Shown one piece after another: positions 35,516-49,700 of a stretch of 64,000 nucleotides of DNA. Source of the stretch: Pomacea canaliculata (Eukaryota > Mollusca > Gastropoda > Architaenioglossa > Ampullariidae); NCBI RefSeq assembly GCF_003073045.1, contig NC_037594.1, positions 26,790,927 to 26,854,926 on the forward strand. Reading direction: 5' to 3'. Position numbers and translations under genes: made by a program. A model generated the notes under the pieces. The model did no database searches and was not told the origin of the DNA. It was given only the letters and a program-made list of their open reading frames with translations. The stretch's first letter is position 1; each line of letters opens with the position of its first letter.

Positions 35516-37899
35516 CGCAGATAAGCAAGCATTAACTCATTAAGCAAATACAGTTAATCAATCAGAAAACAAAAATACAGCCACAGAGCTTAAAAGTGAT
35601 TTTGCCCATTTCATGACAGTAATTTTGGCATCATCTTAATACAGAAAAAAACATTTCCAAACCTAATCTTATCTCTTAGCATTCAGTCTTCTTACCTGCT
35701 AAAACGTGTGTCCCTCGTCAAGGCTTGAACACTCTCTTATGTCAGGTAAGCGGTCTGATCACTTCTCCCAAGAATTCCTGTTGATGAAATCGAAATTCTC
35801 CATTACTGACGGTAAAGGCATCGGGAGAAACGGACCGTTTGCTGTGATCAGGCGATGTTCGAGGTTAGCGATCAGAGGACCTGGCATCGATCTGGGGTCC
35901 GAATCACGTATTTCACTCAACAGCCTGCTGTGAAGCTGCCGGTCACAGACAATTTTGCGAACACTTGCTTCAGTTCACACAAGCATGCTGAGCACGTGAA
36001 TCATGTGATGGCACTTGAAGTATGGGAAACCAACATGAAACAAATGTTATTATGATATTCCGGGTATCCGCACCCAGAAATGTAGCATTGAAGACTGTCT
36101 TCAGCGTCGTTTAGTAAGATGTGGTGTGTGTTCGTCTCACTCTCCAAGCGAGGTAGAATTAGTTTTTAAATAAATATAATTAGAAATAAATTCGTTTTCA
36201 AAAGGACTGTAGATGTCTGCTCGTCTACTGTACTTTCTTGAAATGATTCCACGAAAAAAATCTCACACAAAAGGAGAAAAAATAAATTCAAACAAGCGAT
36301 CGGACACAGACATAAAATTACTTTATCTCCCACATGTTTACACTGAAATAATAATTACACATTAACTCACATGCATACCCATAAACACACCAACATGCAC
36401 ACACAACCACGGAGCAGCAAGTGAAATCAATGATAAAGGTGTGTTTTCCACAGGACCTAACCACACCACCTGACACTTTCCCCCCTTTGAAAGAAAACCA
36501 AACAGTCGTTTGTCGGGTATTGAGTGGGTACCGAGGCACGATCGAGCTACCGAGTGCATTTCAAGATGGCAAGGACTTCTGGTTTCCGCTCATTTCGCGA
36601 ATCAGACACTGGTTGAAATGTTGTTGTATCGTATGCATGGTGTTGACATGTGACTAATTACTTGCAGTAAACAGTTTGTTGTTAATTGGACTTTTCTCTA
36701 ATTGGGGATCCTGTCCTGAAAAATGCATCATCAACAAGTTAATTTAATTTTAATCGTCTTGATTTTATTACTCTTTCTTGATTTGTTTTTCGGATAAGTT
36801 CCATGTAGTGAATAAATTCAGACAAGTATACTTGTCGGAAGAGAATGTTGTTGTCTGGTTGCTCTCCTAACATTTTTATAATGAAGCAAGCACACCTCTC
36901 TTAAAATCTCCATTTACATTCACCTCATAAAAATATCAAACTTATCACAATTATCAAAATAATTTTTTTAAAAATTGTCTATGAGTTTTATCGAGGGACA
37001 TTATACAGAGATAGAAAATGTTTATGAAGTGATGGGCTCTTAGTTCAATAACCTGCACTCAAGCTTTTAACGTTTGCGATCCTTTCTGTGGAATTCAATG
37101 GTCAAAGTCTTTCAACTGGCAACGAGCAGCAGACGTCGTAGCCCGCAGCACACCCGAAACGATCGTTGATTTTTCGATCTGTCATCATCATCATCGTCAT
37201 CATGGGGGCAATATGCGCTGTGTATCCATTACTGGCGCCGGGCCTTTCTAACATTATTTACCCCTTCACAGAGCGAGGGACTTTGCTCGACTAATTGCAG
37301 CTACGGCTGGTCGATCAAGGAGCTGACAGGTATCCCGTCCCACCTGTCGATGACGTCACAGACATTTTCTTTGAAAGCACTTTCAGGTAAATGACCCAGC
37401 TCTCCACTTAGCTGTTCTTCGATCTCAGCGCAAGAGACCCGTACTACCGTAGTTTGTTATTATTGTTGTTGCTATTCTTTTGTAGTAGCTTTGTTTCTGA
37501 AGTTTATTTAGCAATATTTACACGCAAACACACATTTTGCGGGAGGAGCTGTTTTTTTTTTAGATTGTTTCATGCAATGGCAGCTGTGTTTCAGATTGTG
37601 CAAACACCTTGGTGGCAGTTGTCTCAGTTGAATGTTGGGAACAATAATAACAATGGTGAAAGCTGTTATAGAGCGATATCCGGTCAAAGCCAGGCTCTCC
37701 GCGCACTACAAACACAACTGATGACAGAAAAAATCCTGTGGCTCTCTAGAGTTAATGGCAATGCCAGGTCGTTCTTCGGCCGTATGGCATTCATAGACCA
37801 AGATGTCGGTGAGACGTCTACAGATCGCAAAGTCATGTGACCACAGCAGGACACATCAATAATCAAACAGGTACATGAGAATTTCCAAAGAATCACAAA
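35516..37899. other. Intergenic region, nothing recognised
   Basis: No supported exon or element. A TGACGTCA palindrome (CRE-like) lies near 37349, but no gene start is seen beside it. Confidence 0.35.
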
Positions 37900-40800
37900 T
37901 CAGAAATTGCAATCAAATTTTAAGCACTTGTTGGACAATAATAGAAATAATAGAAAATATCACAGGATGACATGTACAAATGTAAAAATGAAGAAACTGT
38001 GATGGCGTTAGCCAGAGAAGTCTGACGGCGATGACAGTTGGTATCTGAAATAAAAGCCTTCACTGATCTCACCACACGAAAATATCACTTCCAGAAGCAT
38101 AACAAACTACCCAAGAGATTTAAAAAAAAATGTTTATTCTAATACTGAGTGGCACATCGCACACAGCTGATGGAAAATAGTGGTTACACAGGAATTAAGT
38201 GAAAACTAACATTACAGAAACCCTTGAGAAGAATACATCAGAATATGATCTTCCAAGAGTTTCTTTTATTTCTAAAATGCCAATCTTTATAATTATCAGC
38301 AATTAACTTCTACAAAAAAAAAAAAAAAGGTTCCAGTGATCTTCAATTTCTCAAGGACACCTTATAATTTAGGTGTTTTTATTTTGTGAAATTTTGTTAT
38401 TACATCGGCAATTTCCAAGGACATTACAATGAATTGCAGTATCAAATGTTGTAACTAAATAATGAATTTCAGGGGATTGGATTTAAAAAAACAAAACCCA
38501 CACAATCTCATATAAAGTTCATAAAGCAAAATCAAATAAAAATAAATGTCCTGCAGAAAGGAAAAAAGAAAAAAGTCTGGAGTTAATTATTTGAAATAAT
38601 ACACAGAAGACTGTAAAACACAAAACCAAGCTATGGCACATAAGAACTTATATGTCAGAACTATTTCTGCAGGTAAACAATTAAAAAAAAAAGTGGCCTC
38701 TACTTCTGCTTTTTTTTTTTTTCAAGGGAAAGCCCGAAGCATGCTGTACATAAAATGCTTAAGCTGGTCTGGATCTGTCTAACAGCAACAATAAATTAAG
38801 TAAACAAGTCGAGAAAATTAAATCTTCTTAGCGTTAGGTTATAAAAAGCACTTGCTCTTGAAAATAAATTGGGGAGTGAAAGCATAAGATCCCCAGCTCA
38901 TGCATTACACTTGTAAGAAGGATGAATGAAAGAAAGAAGGAAGAAATAATTGAAACTTCAAATGATCTAATGGAACTCTGGCACTGTCGCCTGTATGTGG
39001 ACCTGCGCCTGCATTCGTGAGTCAATGCCCAGCACAGTTTCACGAAACAGCCCCTATTATGATAGGGAGCATTGGTGTTTTATGCCCAGCCAGCTACTAA
39101 GGCTACATCAATGCAAAGCATCCAGCCCTGTAAACAGATGTCACATGCAAAGAAAGAACAGTGTACCCGAGATGAGAGCTGAACCCAAAAAGCCATCCTT
39201 CACTGTATTGGTGACAGACACTAACTGTTTCGTCACCGGATTGCCCTGATGGATAGGAAGGGGAAGAAGATAATGGTTTCTCTAAAGAAGTGAGTAACTG
39301 CAGTCAATAATAAAGATAGGCTAATGGAAGCACCAAAGCATGGTAGCAATTTTGCTGATGTATTTTATTTCTTTGACACCAAAGCAAAAAAGCAAAAAAC
39401 AAAAACAAAACCCAGTTATATTCATTTTTAAGGTGTGGACAGCTTAAGACATACAGAACAGCTGTTTATGCTTGATGCTGCCTTAAATTAAGAAGTTTTG
39501 AGAAGAAATATAGAACTACAGCTGTTCTTGAAAGTGCACGAGACAGGAAGATCAAGTGACAGCAGGACTGCCATGATAGGTGTTATGGGATTTTACAAAT
39601 CACCAGAAACGTAAGCAGGCTTTGATCATGTGAGACTGTAAGTAAAGCCAGTACTCATCCCACAGCACTTTGCAGCATTTGAAGTACAAACCTAAATGAG
39701 ATATACGCTCATGCCAAACAGTTTGTCATGAGATCTTGCACTAGAGTACATCTTGTGTGGACATTCTTCTTGCCTGCAAGCAATAATGCATATGCAGAAG
39801 CACATTAAGATACACAAATGGGTGCACTACCTGCATGCTCACACACACAAACTATGAGATCTTTTCATATTCACTTTTGTTTTGACGTATGTGTTCGTTT
39901 CAGGACCTGCTGACACAAGTACAACTTACATCTTTTGTACACAGTCTAATGAATATAACAAATGCATCTCACCTTGCATGACACAAAAGATTTGAAATAA
40001 TTTTTACCTGTGGCATTGGAATGATGAAAGTGTGGCAAAGCAAAATTAAGTACACTTCATGTCTGATCTTGGTCACACTATATGAACAATAACAACAATT
40101 TTGTAACACATAAAATTTAGATATAGTTCAAAATTAAAGTGAAAGTTTACATCAAGTCTAGAGTGGTCACCATTTGATGTGCCATTAAGGTGATTGAAAA
40201 TTGAGATGAGACAGATCATGCTATTCATATGAACAGATGCACACTCACACATTAAAATAAAAAAACCCACAATCAACAATGCTGACATGCACAACCTACT
40301 GATTTTGCATTTTGAACATTTAACACAAATCCTAAAACACTTTGTTTTACTATTTATATACACATTTTATGCCCCATTGAGCTATAAAATAATATAATTT
40401 GTATATAATTATTCAAGCTCAGTCTTAAGACAATAATCTTATTTTCAAATCTTACCTCCCAGAAAACTAGCCAAAAGTATTTATATGTTTTAAATGCATG
40501 TTTGTTGTTTTAGCATTTGCTTAGGAGAAAATTCTTTGAAGAAAATGTCTAAGTTAATGGAAAGAGGTTATCTTATAAACCCGCAGTTGACAAATGAGAC
40601 TGGAGATAAGACAAACAAGTGCAAAGAAAGATAATTTATTTTTCCAGTGATCCACTAAGCCCCAGCTAGAATAATTCTTTTTCATAACTGTAGCAAAGCC
40701 ACTTCTGTATGCATGCTACTCACATCGTTATTTCAAACAAGGAAATGACCTATTCCTCCAAGAAAAAGCATTATTTCACAGGACCAAAGAAGTTTTCTTT

Positions 40801-41232
40801 ATAATAAAATACTTATATGACAAACATGAACTTCACTGTCACATAAGTATGTACTACATTGCAATAACAAATTACACAGTGATATATTGACAAGGCAAGA
40901 GGGTAAAAACAAAACAAAAAACAGTTCCAGTTTGTGATTTTCACCTTCACTTGAGAGGTCATTGCCGTTCTAGCAGACAATAAATACATTTTTTACAATC
41001 TCAACCTTACACATTTCATACTATTTTAACCCAATATAAGGTTGTGTGAAGTCTTAATCTGGCTGCAGCTACATCACTATTTCTAAATGACCCCACAATG
41101 GTAACAGAAAACTAAAACAAGGTTGCCAACTTTCACAGTATCACTCTAAGCCTGAGAAAAACAAACCCTGCAAACACTGAGGACAACAAGCCAAAAAGGC
41201 AACAAACAGAGAAACAACACAAATGAGCAGTA

Positions 41233-41323
41233 GGGTGTAGTGATGTCAGCGATTTTTATGCACATTTAAGGTTTTGTGCCATTCCTGTTGATCCACTACA
41301 ATTCATTGGATGACACTACACCC
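41233..41323. mobile_element. 91-bp Tc1/mariner-like MITE
   Basis: Terminal inverted repeats GGGTGTAGTG...CACTACACCC are flanked by TA on both sides (41231-41232 and 41324-41325), which is the target preference of IS630/Tc1/mariner elements. There is no coding capacity. Confidence 0.65.
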
Positions 41324-41702
41324 TAATGAGCACCCAACAAGCTGAACATTTAGTCAACGTGTTCACATCCTTCTTCAGGCCATAAAAAGCAAGACTGTCC
41401 TACTAGCAGTGGAAAACAGGCCCAAATGAGGATGAAAGGTGTTGCAAGGACTCAGGTTTCTCAAAACAACTAAGGCTGCAGGGGACTGAAGGTCCAAACA
41501 GAGATCGAGGCAACAGGTTTTCAGTAACAAATCTGAGACAGGGTCCACCAAAACAACAATAAACACCACCTCTGTCTGACTAGGCAAAAGAATACACACA
41601 ATTCAAATTTCTATACTAATTTTGCTGCTGTTATTTATATACACAAGACATCAAGTAACAATATTTAACTACTGCAGTTATGGGCTAATGGAACATCTAG
41701 AG

Positions 41703-41889
41703 CAGTGGTTCTTAACCGGGGTTCGATCGAACCCTAGGGGTTCGGTGAGTCGGTCTCAGGGGTTCGGTGGAGCCTCCGCCACGGAGGTCAAGACACACCC
41801 GCAATTCGTGATGACACTAAAGAAGGGTTCGGTGAATGTGCATATGAAACTTGTGGGTTCGGTACCTCAAACAAGGTTAAGAACCACTG
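41703..41889. mobile_element. 187-bp hAT-type MITE
   Basis: Terminal inverted repeats CAGTGGTTCTTAACC / GGTTAAGAACCACTG bound a body with repeated GGTTCGGT. Exact 8-bp target duplications ATCTAGAG lie at 41695-41702 and 41890-41897. The 8-bp duplication and CAGTGGTT ends are standard for non-autonomous hAT elements, similar in style to SPIN but with a different sequence. Confidence 0.93.
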
Positions 41890-41904
41890 ATCTAGAGATT
41901 CATG

Positions 41905-42035
41905 TTTCATAGCCTTGTGGTTATAAGAGCAGTGAATTGTAAGTGGTTAACCATCACTAAAGCATGGGATGTGGGTTGGAGTATCCTCTCTTTCTGCCAC
42001 TTTTAACTGTCCCTAAAAGATCAGGTACTTGGTAG
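41905..42035 (+). repeat. Possible tRNA-derived SINE
   Basis: TAGCCTTGTGGTTATAAGAGC followed by GGGTTGGAGTATCC resembles A and B boxes of a tRNA-related SINE head. No tail or duplication was confirmed. Confidence 0.35.
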
Positions 42036-42504
42036 AAGAAAGAAGCTTTTTAGAAAATTGCCCGCCAGGCTTGACCTGCATCCTTCTGTTTTTAAGTCAA
42101 GCATAATGGCTGTTAGAGAAGGAAAAAAACCAGAAAAACAAACAAAAAAAACCCAGCCATTAAAAGGTGATACAACCATTTCACCATGCAAAATTTCACC
42201 CACATAAAAAAAAGACCCCAAAGTTCAAATAGCAATCATCACAGTTTCTTGTAAGAAATAACATTTTGTTCACCTCTAAACATGATATTCAAACCCTGAT
42301 TTGAACAAATATTAACAACAACACAAATTATTCCCAATTAATGGGTCTCTCTTTAAAAAAAAAAAAATGAAGATGGAATTTCTATGAAACAAGTTCACAG
42401 TAATGTTACCAAACACGATAGTCATTCTCTTTCTGAAGACAATTTTTCTTTCAGAGGAGCAGATTTGGTCCCCCTGATGATGTCCACAAGCCCAGGAATA
42501 AGTA

Positions 42505-43696
42505 TCACTGAACAATGTAGCTTTTGTAATTTTTGATCTTTTTCAACTGTTTTTTCAGTTCAGATATATAGTCTGACGGCTGAACAACAATGGTGATTTC
42601 TCGGCCAACAGCATTTAGTCTATGCTCAATCTGCAGTGACAGAGAGTGTGACACACACATTAGGTAATTATGCTAGTGAATAAGTGAAAAAACAAGCAAC
42701 ATTAACATAAAGAAGAAACAAAAATCTAAAAAGAGCAAATACCAAGTCTACTACAAGACAAAAGGGCTCGAAACAGTTGTTTCTATTAGTGTTCATTTAC
42801 TACAGTTTTGGTATTTGATAAAAGAAGTGTGGGTACTTAAATTAGTAACCTATGGAGAAAAAAAATCAATACTAGTTAAATATCAAAATGAATTAACAGA
42901 TTGCATCATGATTATTTAGAATATCTGCTATGTCTTTTGTCTGGCCAAATATTATCAGTCATTTACTGTACTCGTAGCAGACAGGGGTCAGATGAAAATG
43001 GTGAAGTGGATTAAACCTGGATTGTCACTTACTAGATAATAAGACCCCAAGTGCATTAGAAAATTAAAATGAAGTCTACAGACTAGAGGGTGAAATGAGA
43101 AGGCTTGAGTGTGGACCTATTCCCCCTCTCAAGCTCTTAAGAATGTGCATGGTACAGTTTGCGTGAATGACAAAAGGAAGCGATTAGTACTGCTGCAGCT
43201 AAAACTGCCACAGCTGCAATCCCAACGGCAGTATTATTGCTAGAAGTCTCAATAAAAAACAACAACGAAGAATCACTGTATCTTGTGCACAAATAAGTAG
43301 GCAGTGCTGTGATCATCCTTCTCTATCTGACCAAGCAGAAGACTTACTGGAGCAACTGTTGTCTAGCATCAGTGAAACCCTACCAAGGCTGATAAATGTA
43401 AACATCAAAATCATACCTATATTCCTTTCAAGTAGATCAAAATACCAAATACCACTTGATGTATCTGCACAAGATGCTACTACACTCACCTCTAAATCTT
43501 TAAAGAAAAGGTTCAGATGACGGCTGTTGATCTCTGTCAGGGTCCAGGTGGTGCGTTTATCTGTCAGAAAACTTGATGGACGCAATGGTAAGCCATTGGA
43601 TGCTGCCAAGCCATGGGGGTCAACATATTCAATCTATAATTACAAAGAAAAGCATTTCAATAATAACAACGATGATAATGATGATGATGATGATGA

Positions 43697-43729
<33 letters not shown>

Positions 43730-46700
43730 AATCACTTTAATAGTGTAGTTGCTGTATTTGGTGGCAAGATGAAGTTACAATTAAAAAAAAATCTCAAAAG
43801 ACTTGAACCGCAAAAGAGTATTGTCTGTAGAATTAACTCAATCATGTGGTCATATAAGAAATAAATTTTAAGTACAGGTAGTCCTCGGGTTACGACGGTC
43901 TCGAGTTACGTCGTTTCGTGGTTACGACGCTCATTCCGACTTACGAGGTCAGTGCACCAAAGAAAAGGAAGGCCATCACCATGGAGGTGAAAGTGGATAT
44001 CTGAGGCAATCTGGGAAGGGGGAGACAGCAACAGAAATTGGCAGGTAATTAGGACTTAGTCGTTTGACTGTCGCTGCCATGATCAAGGATAAAGATCGCA
44101 TCCTTGAACACGTGACAGGATCTGCTCCTATGAAAGCCACAGTGATAACAAAGCGTTGTGTACTGCACAATATTTTACTGTACTTATGTTTATTGATAAT
44201 TATGTAGGGTACTGTGTTAGGTTAGGTGTTTGGATAGGCTAAGTGTTTGTAGTACTGTACTGTTATTATGGTACAGTACTGTATGATCCGACTTACGTCG
44301 AAATTCGGTTTACGACGCCGCGTTAAGAACGGATCCCCGTCGTAAGTCGAGGACTACCTGTACATAGCTCTATAGAGAATTTAGTCTGCTTTTGAATGCA
44401 AGAGATCCTTCCCTATAACAGTAGCTAATTCTTGACCAGAAAATTTTTTTCAGTAACTGTTGGTCAGCAGCAAATGCTCAAACTTAATAGATAAATGCGA
44501 TAATTGCAGCGTAGACTTGTCTAGGACAAAAGCAACAACAAACAGGAGAACTAGACTGTTTGGTCTATGTATGGACATACTGGAATTAAATTCGTTAACT
44601 TGTTAAAATAAAAATCAGTAGAAAAGAAATTAATTCTTATAATTTGAATGCTCTTGAATTTTTTCACAGGTTTTTAGTTTTAAAAAAGTGGTGTAATGGC
44701 AGATGATTCCATGGTACTAAATGCTTATGTTATACTCCAGTATTAGCTTGCTTCTTGCGTATCCTTACAAACTTCATTGACATGCATCAGAAAGGTGGAA
44801 AAATATTCCATCTCCCATCTCAGAAATATTTAAAAACATAAGGTCAGCAAAATAAAGCGTTGTTATCTTTCAAGACTGGGAACATAGGAAAATAAAAAGG
44901 GATAAAAAGGTGACTGCACACTCTACAAGGATTTATTTGAGCACATCCCCCTTTCCATGATCATTCTTCACTGCAGACAATTCAAATGTCATGCAGTCTC
45001 TGCCCATCTCTGCTTTCAAATCATCACTCAAGATGCACTTCTTTAATCATTAATTTTATTAAATCTCATCTTTTGTTTGATTGCTTCTTGTATGACTGAC
45101 TCTGTGTGTGTGTGTGTGTGTTAGTACATAGCTTGATCCTTAAGTAACATGCATGATCATTATAGTCATCATTATAATCATCATTGACAAACATATATTC
45201 TGATACTAATTCTGACTCAGATTTTCAACACAAAGGCCACTATAATAAGTGTTACAGATCAATGTCAAGAACAACCAAAATAACTAACACCATTAAAATC
45301 TTTTCACAATTCTATTTATTTTTTAACTGCTTCAAGATGTTTTGATACACTTACTTCTGCTGTACCGCCTACTCTTCGAATGCCAAGGCTTTCTCCTTCT
45401 GCTGACCGCCGAATGGCAATGACCTGGCCGTAAGGTATTCTCTTCACCATCACTTCTACCACCTCAGCTGTCTGATGCTTCAGCAGCTTTACTGCCATAG
45501 CAGAATTGGCCACTTTCACACTATTAATACTTAGGACGATATCACCAATGTGAAATTTCCCATGCAGGCTTGGGAAATCACTTTGATTCCATCCTGCAAT
45601 ACTGTTAAGACAAAACACAATATTCTGGTCAGTTTATTATAGAGCTCCCAGAAAGGTCTTCATGTTTGTAGTCACACAGATAAATGCACAAAAGCATACA
45701 TGCTCAAAGTGTAGGCTACTAGCTCTGGCTTTTCCCTAGAGCTGAAAAGGATCTAAACTTACTCCCTTCTGTAGTTATTGCAGTGCAAGACAAATTAAAC
45801 AGTGTGCTAAGTAGTCTACTTATTATCACATGTCTAGCCAAATCAAAATCTATTACGGAGTTATTGTATGGTAGACATAAACTGAGTAATTCCTTTCTGA
45901 TTAAATGCTGTACTTTGGTAAGGTAAAAACACTACCATAAAAATTATCTGACCATTGCAATGAAAGTTTGTTTTAAGAAACATAGCATAGTATTGTAATA
46001 ACTAGCAACTTTCATCTTTAATAAGAACATAACACAGACACGTAATTGGCACACTAAACTCGCCATAAATATATCCAGCTTTCTTCTTTAATTTAAAAAG
46101 TTACTTCATGCTAATGGAGATCAACAAAATGCAGCTTTTAATAAAGCTGCAGGGTCAGTGGCTCTTAAATAAAACTTGGTGTAATTTAGGAATTATTTTT
46201 ATTACTACTACTACTGCTATAAGCAGACCCTCTTCTATATTTATATTTTAAAGAAACCTCTAACAAAGCAGAATAAAACTCTACCAAAAGCATATTTTCA
46301 TGCCAACACTTGAACTGTTTTCAGTGACAGGATAAATTACAGAAGAAAAACAAATAGACTGTTACAACACAAAACTAATCTGCTGGATATTACCAATACC
46401 ACAAACCCTGGCATTAACTTACCAGACAAGTCCACAGCAGTCTACCAGAGCTATGTGTGATGCAGCACGCAAGTTCACAGTAACAGACACTCCTGAGAGT
46501 TCCATCTCTTGTCGCAGGATCTCCGCCTGGCTCTGTTTGAGAGATATCACAGAATGAACACTGTGTGCACGGTCCAGCCGCATGCGATGGCGCAGGTTAT
46601 TTTCTGCTGTTGTCGACTCTTCACGAATCCTCTGCACAAAGCATTTCTTCATCACATAGCCATTTCATTCTGGATTGATCAGTAGTGTTACTCATGCAAT

Positions 46701-49700
46701 GTTTAGGACAGGCATAATTTTGTGCAAATCCTTACTGAAGAGTCAACCATTATACTGATACTGCAGCATTTTCTTATAAAGGCTGGAAAGTAAACTGTAT
46801 CTGGCATTTGTAAAGCTTTCATTTTCCCAATTTAAAAATGGGATAAAGTGTACTTCTCAAAACCTGCAGCCTACTCAGACAAATAAAATTCTTTCCATGG
46901 TCTTGGAAGAGACTAGTAATCACCCCAAAAGATAATGTTATACCTATTTCATATCTCTTGTAAATTATCATTGGCTAGTTTGATAACCATGTAGAGCAGC
47001 ATATCATACCCATGTGGTGAAAAATGGCCCACCTTCTGACCCATACAGTAAGAGGAAGAACTCTGTAAACGTGCACTGAAAACGCATCTCTTCCGTAAAC
47101 ATTACTTTTAACACCCTTTCCCACCATGCTAGTCCTTTCCAAACCCTTCCCTGGTCGTCTTTATCATTATACAGTTCTTGACATTTGGTTCCTCTTTGCA
47201 TTTTCTGTACTTGTTTTTATTCATCATTAATACTATTGTTTATTCTCTCTTAGTTTGTGTGTTATTCATTTGTTTTCCTGTCCCTTGTATGCTATCCATG
47301 TCTCGTTCTTGTTCTTAGGTGCTAAGAGCATGCCCCTTAGGAGTGTGACTGGAGTGTTTTAGCTATCACACTTTGAGGGTTTAATATAAATCTTATTGAA
47401 GTATTTTACCTATGCACATGAATTAGCACAACTTCCTTTTACAAAACTAGTTTTGGGGAAGGAGATGTTCTGAGGGAGAAGAGATGGACACTGCCCTCAC
47501 TTATCTCTTATGCCTCCTTCCCCGGCAAATGAAAGTTAAAAGACTACCTTTTTACCTTTTTGACATTCACTTGTGTCAGCCATACTCTGAGATGCTAATA
47601 AGTTGCTTGCTTTTCTAATTATATGTTTCACACTCGACATACTAATAAGTTGCTTGATTTATTAATTATATGTTTCACATCTCATTTGTTTGGTCAGATA
47701 TTCTTAAATAAAAAATATTAAAGCTGACATAAACAACATTAAGTACATTTTGGATTAACATTAAGTTCTAAACAAGGTGCACTTTATCAATTCTAGCTGA
47801 GATACTTTCAGCATGCATATTTTGTAACATTCTTCATTTCAAGCAGCTAACATTGTAAAGCATCATGTTCATATGGAAAACATGAGATGAAAGTAACTGT
47901 TACCTGCTGTGGTCTTTTACAGGGCAAGTTTTGTTCTGTCAATAGACTGGAGTTTTCTTCACATCCTGGTGGGGCTGTTAAAGGCCTTTGGCCACGAACA
48001 CTCCCAGCTTTACGAGCTGGCAAAGGAGGTGGTGCCAGTTCTGCAGTGTCAACGGACATTCCTCGATTAAATCTGGAGCCTTTACGAGGTGGTAGTATTG
48101 GAGGAATATCTCCAATGTTATTCCGAATGCCATGAGAATTGAGACCTGCAGGAACTGAAGACACGTACTGAAAAGATTTCGAAGGAATAAGTGCCTGCTT
48201 GTGGGTGAAGGCTTCAATCTCAATTTCATCAGAAGATGAAGAACTGTTAGTAATACCTGGTGAGGCATCGTCATCAGAACCTATGCCTGGAGAAGAGTTA
48301 CCAGTATTTCGTTTGATAAGAGAGTCATGTCTGGGAGGAAGGGGTGGTACATCATTGGAAGAAATACCAGACGACACCCCATAGGCTACGTCATATTGAT
48401 TTTCTTGAGCACCAGATGATTCAATTTTCTGTAATGACTCTTCCATCAGTATTTGTTTTTCTGTCATTTCATCGCTATCATCAAAACCATTTTCCATTGT
48501 GATATCTTGACTTAATTCCTCGTGAACAGGAAAAGCAGAATAGAAATTCTGTGGGAGACTTAGGTCTGTTTCAAATGCAGATGATTCACTGAAGGCATCT
48601 TCGCTGCTTACTGTGTCTTGTAGTCTGTCATCAAAGTTGTTTGAAATTCCATATTCACAAGAAGAACTGCCAGATTTCTCTCGAAATTCAGGGTTAGTGG
48701 ATGATACTTTTTCAGAAAGCAGTCTGTCATGTAAACATATTTGCACATTCTCTTGCTGATTAGGTAATGTGGATTCTGCTTTAATCTGTCTATCTTTCTT
48801 GGACTTTTTCATCACTTTGACCATTGCTAGGTCAGAATAACCTTCATCTAGTCCATTAATCTTTTGGCCAGCTTGTCCTGAGCTTGGGTATTCCTTTTGG
48901 TGAAAGGCTTCAGCTTCAACACGCTCTTCTTCAGTTTCAGTAAAAGAGTCTAAAGAAAGAGATTGTGTTTTATCTGGCAATATTGAATGCCTAGCGGTTG
49001 GGATAGGAATTCGACGATTAATCTCCCAAAATGCTTCACTGACAAAATCTGAAGAATAATCTGCTGACTCTTGGTCACTGTCGCCATTATCCTGGGAATG
49101 GGGTGCAAGATGAAATTTATGCTGTTTGGGAGGCATGACTTCAGGCCTGCAGGAGGCAGAATCCAAGAGCCTCTCTTCTAGGTGAGGGCGGGCTGGTGGA
49201 AGGGGAGGGGGGTCATTTGAGGCAGATAAGCTGCCTGTCTGATGACGTGCTGGGGGCAAAGGTGGAGGTTCAGATGCCTGAGGAAACAAAGGTGAGGGAG
49301 TAATGCCATGAAATGGTGGGCTGACTAAGGGCGGTGGCCTTCCAACAGGTGGGGGAGGCGCTTGTTCGTTTGGAGGGGTGAGTGATGTAGGAGACTGAGC
49401 TCTACGCAGGGGAGGGGGTAATGAAGATGGCAAGGGGGGAGGTGTGAGCTCTTTCAGTGGGGAAGACGGAGCCTTTTCAGGTGTTGATTTTGGCAGGCCT
49501 GATGGATGGCCGCTAGGGATTGGTGGAGGGTGCCGTGGGGGTAGGGAAACAGGTGATCCTCCAACAGCTCCTAATACTTCTTCACTTTCACTCTCTTCAT
49601 CCTTTTTCTGCCGCCCAGTAAATACTACTGCTGGGCAGAAGGTGTAAATGTGCTCTTCCTTTTCCTTCTGCAAAGTTTAATAAAACACATGGGATATGTA

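Larger units (their letters stand above)
37900..42504 (-). other. 3' UTR/downstream flank of the PH-PDZ gene
   Basis: Sequence beyond the stop codon at 42505 of the minus-strand PH-PDZ gene. It has no coding signal, many possible AATAAA hexamers on that strand, and several small repeats, so the transcript end cannot be fixed. Confidence 0.4.

Noticed and set aside
34965-35528. Long frames on both strands near the (CAAA)n tract
   Set aside because: Frames are open because of GC-rich repeat sequence and a microsatellite (Val-Cys-Leu-Phe runs). No domain, start or splice evidence.
37454-37840. Plus-strand 128-codon frame
   Set aside because: No domain, low-complexity Leu start, and no splice partners. 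It reads as chance.
49444-49647. Plus-strand open frames across the large PH-PDZ exon
   Set aside because: They are antisense shadows of the proline-rich coding exon on the minus strand.
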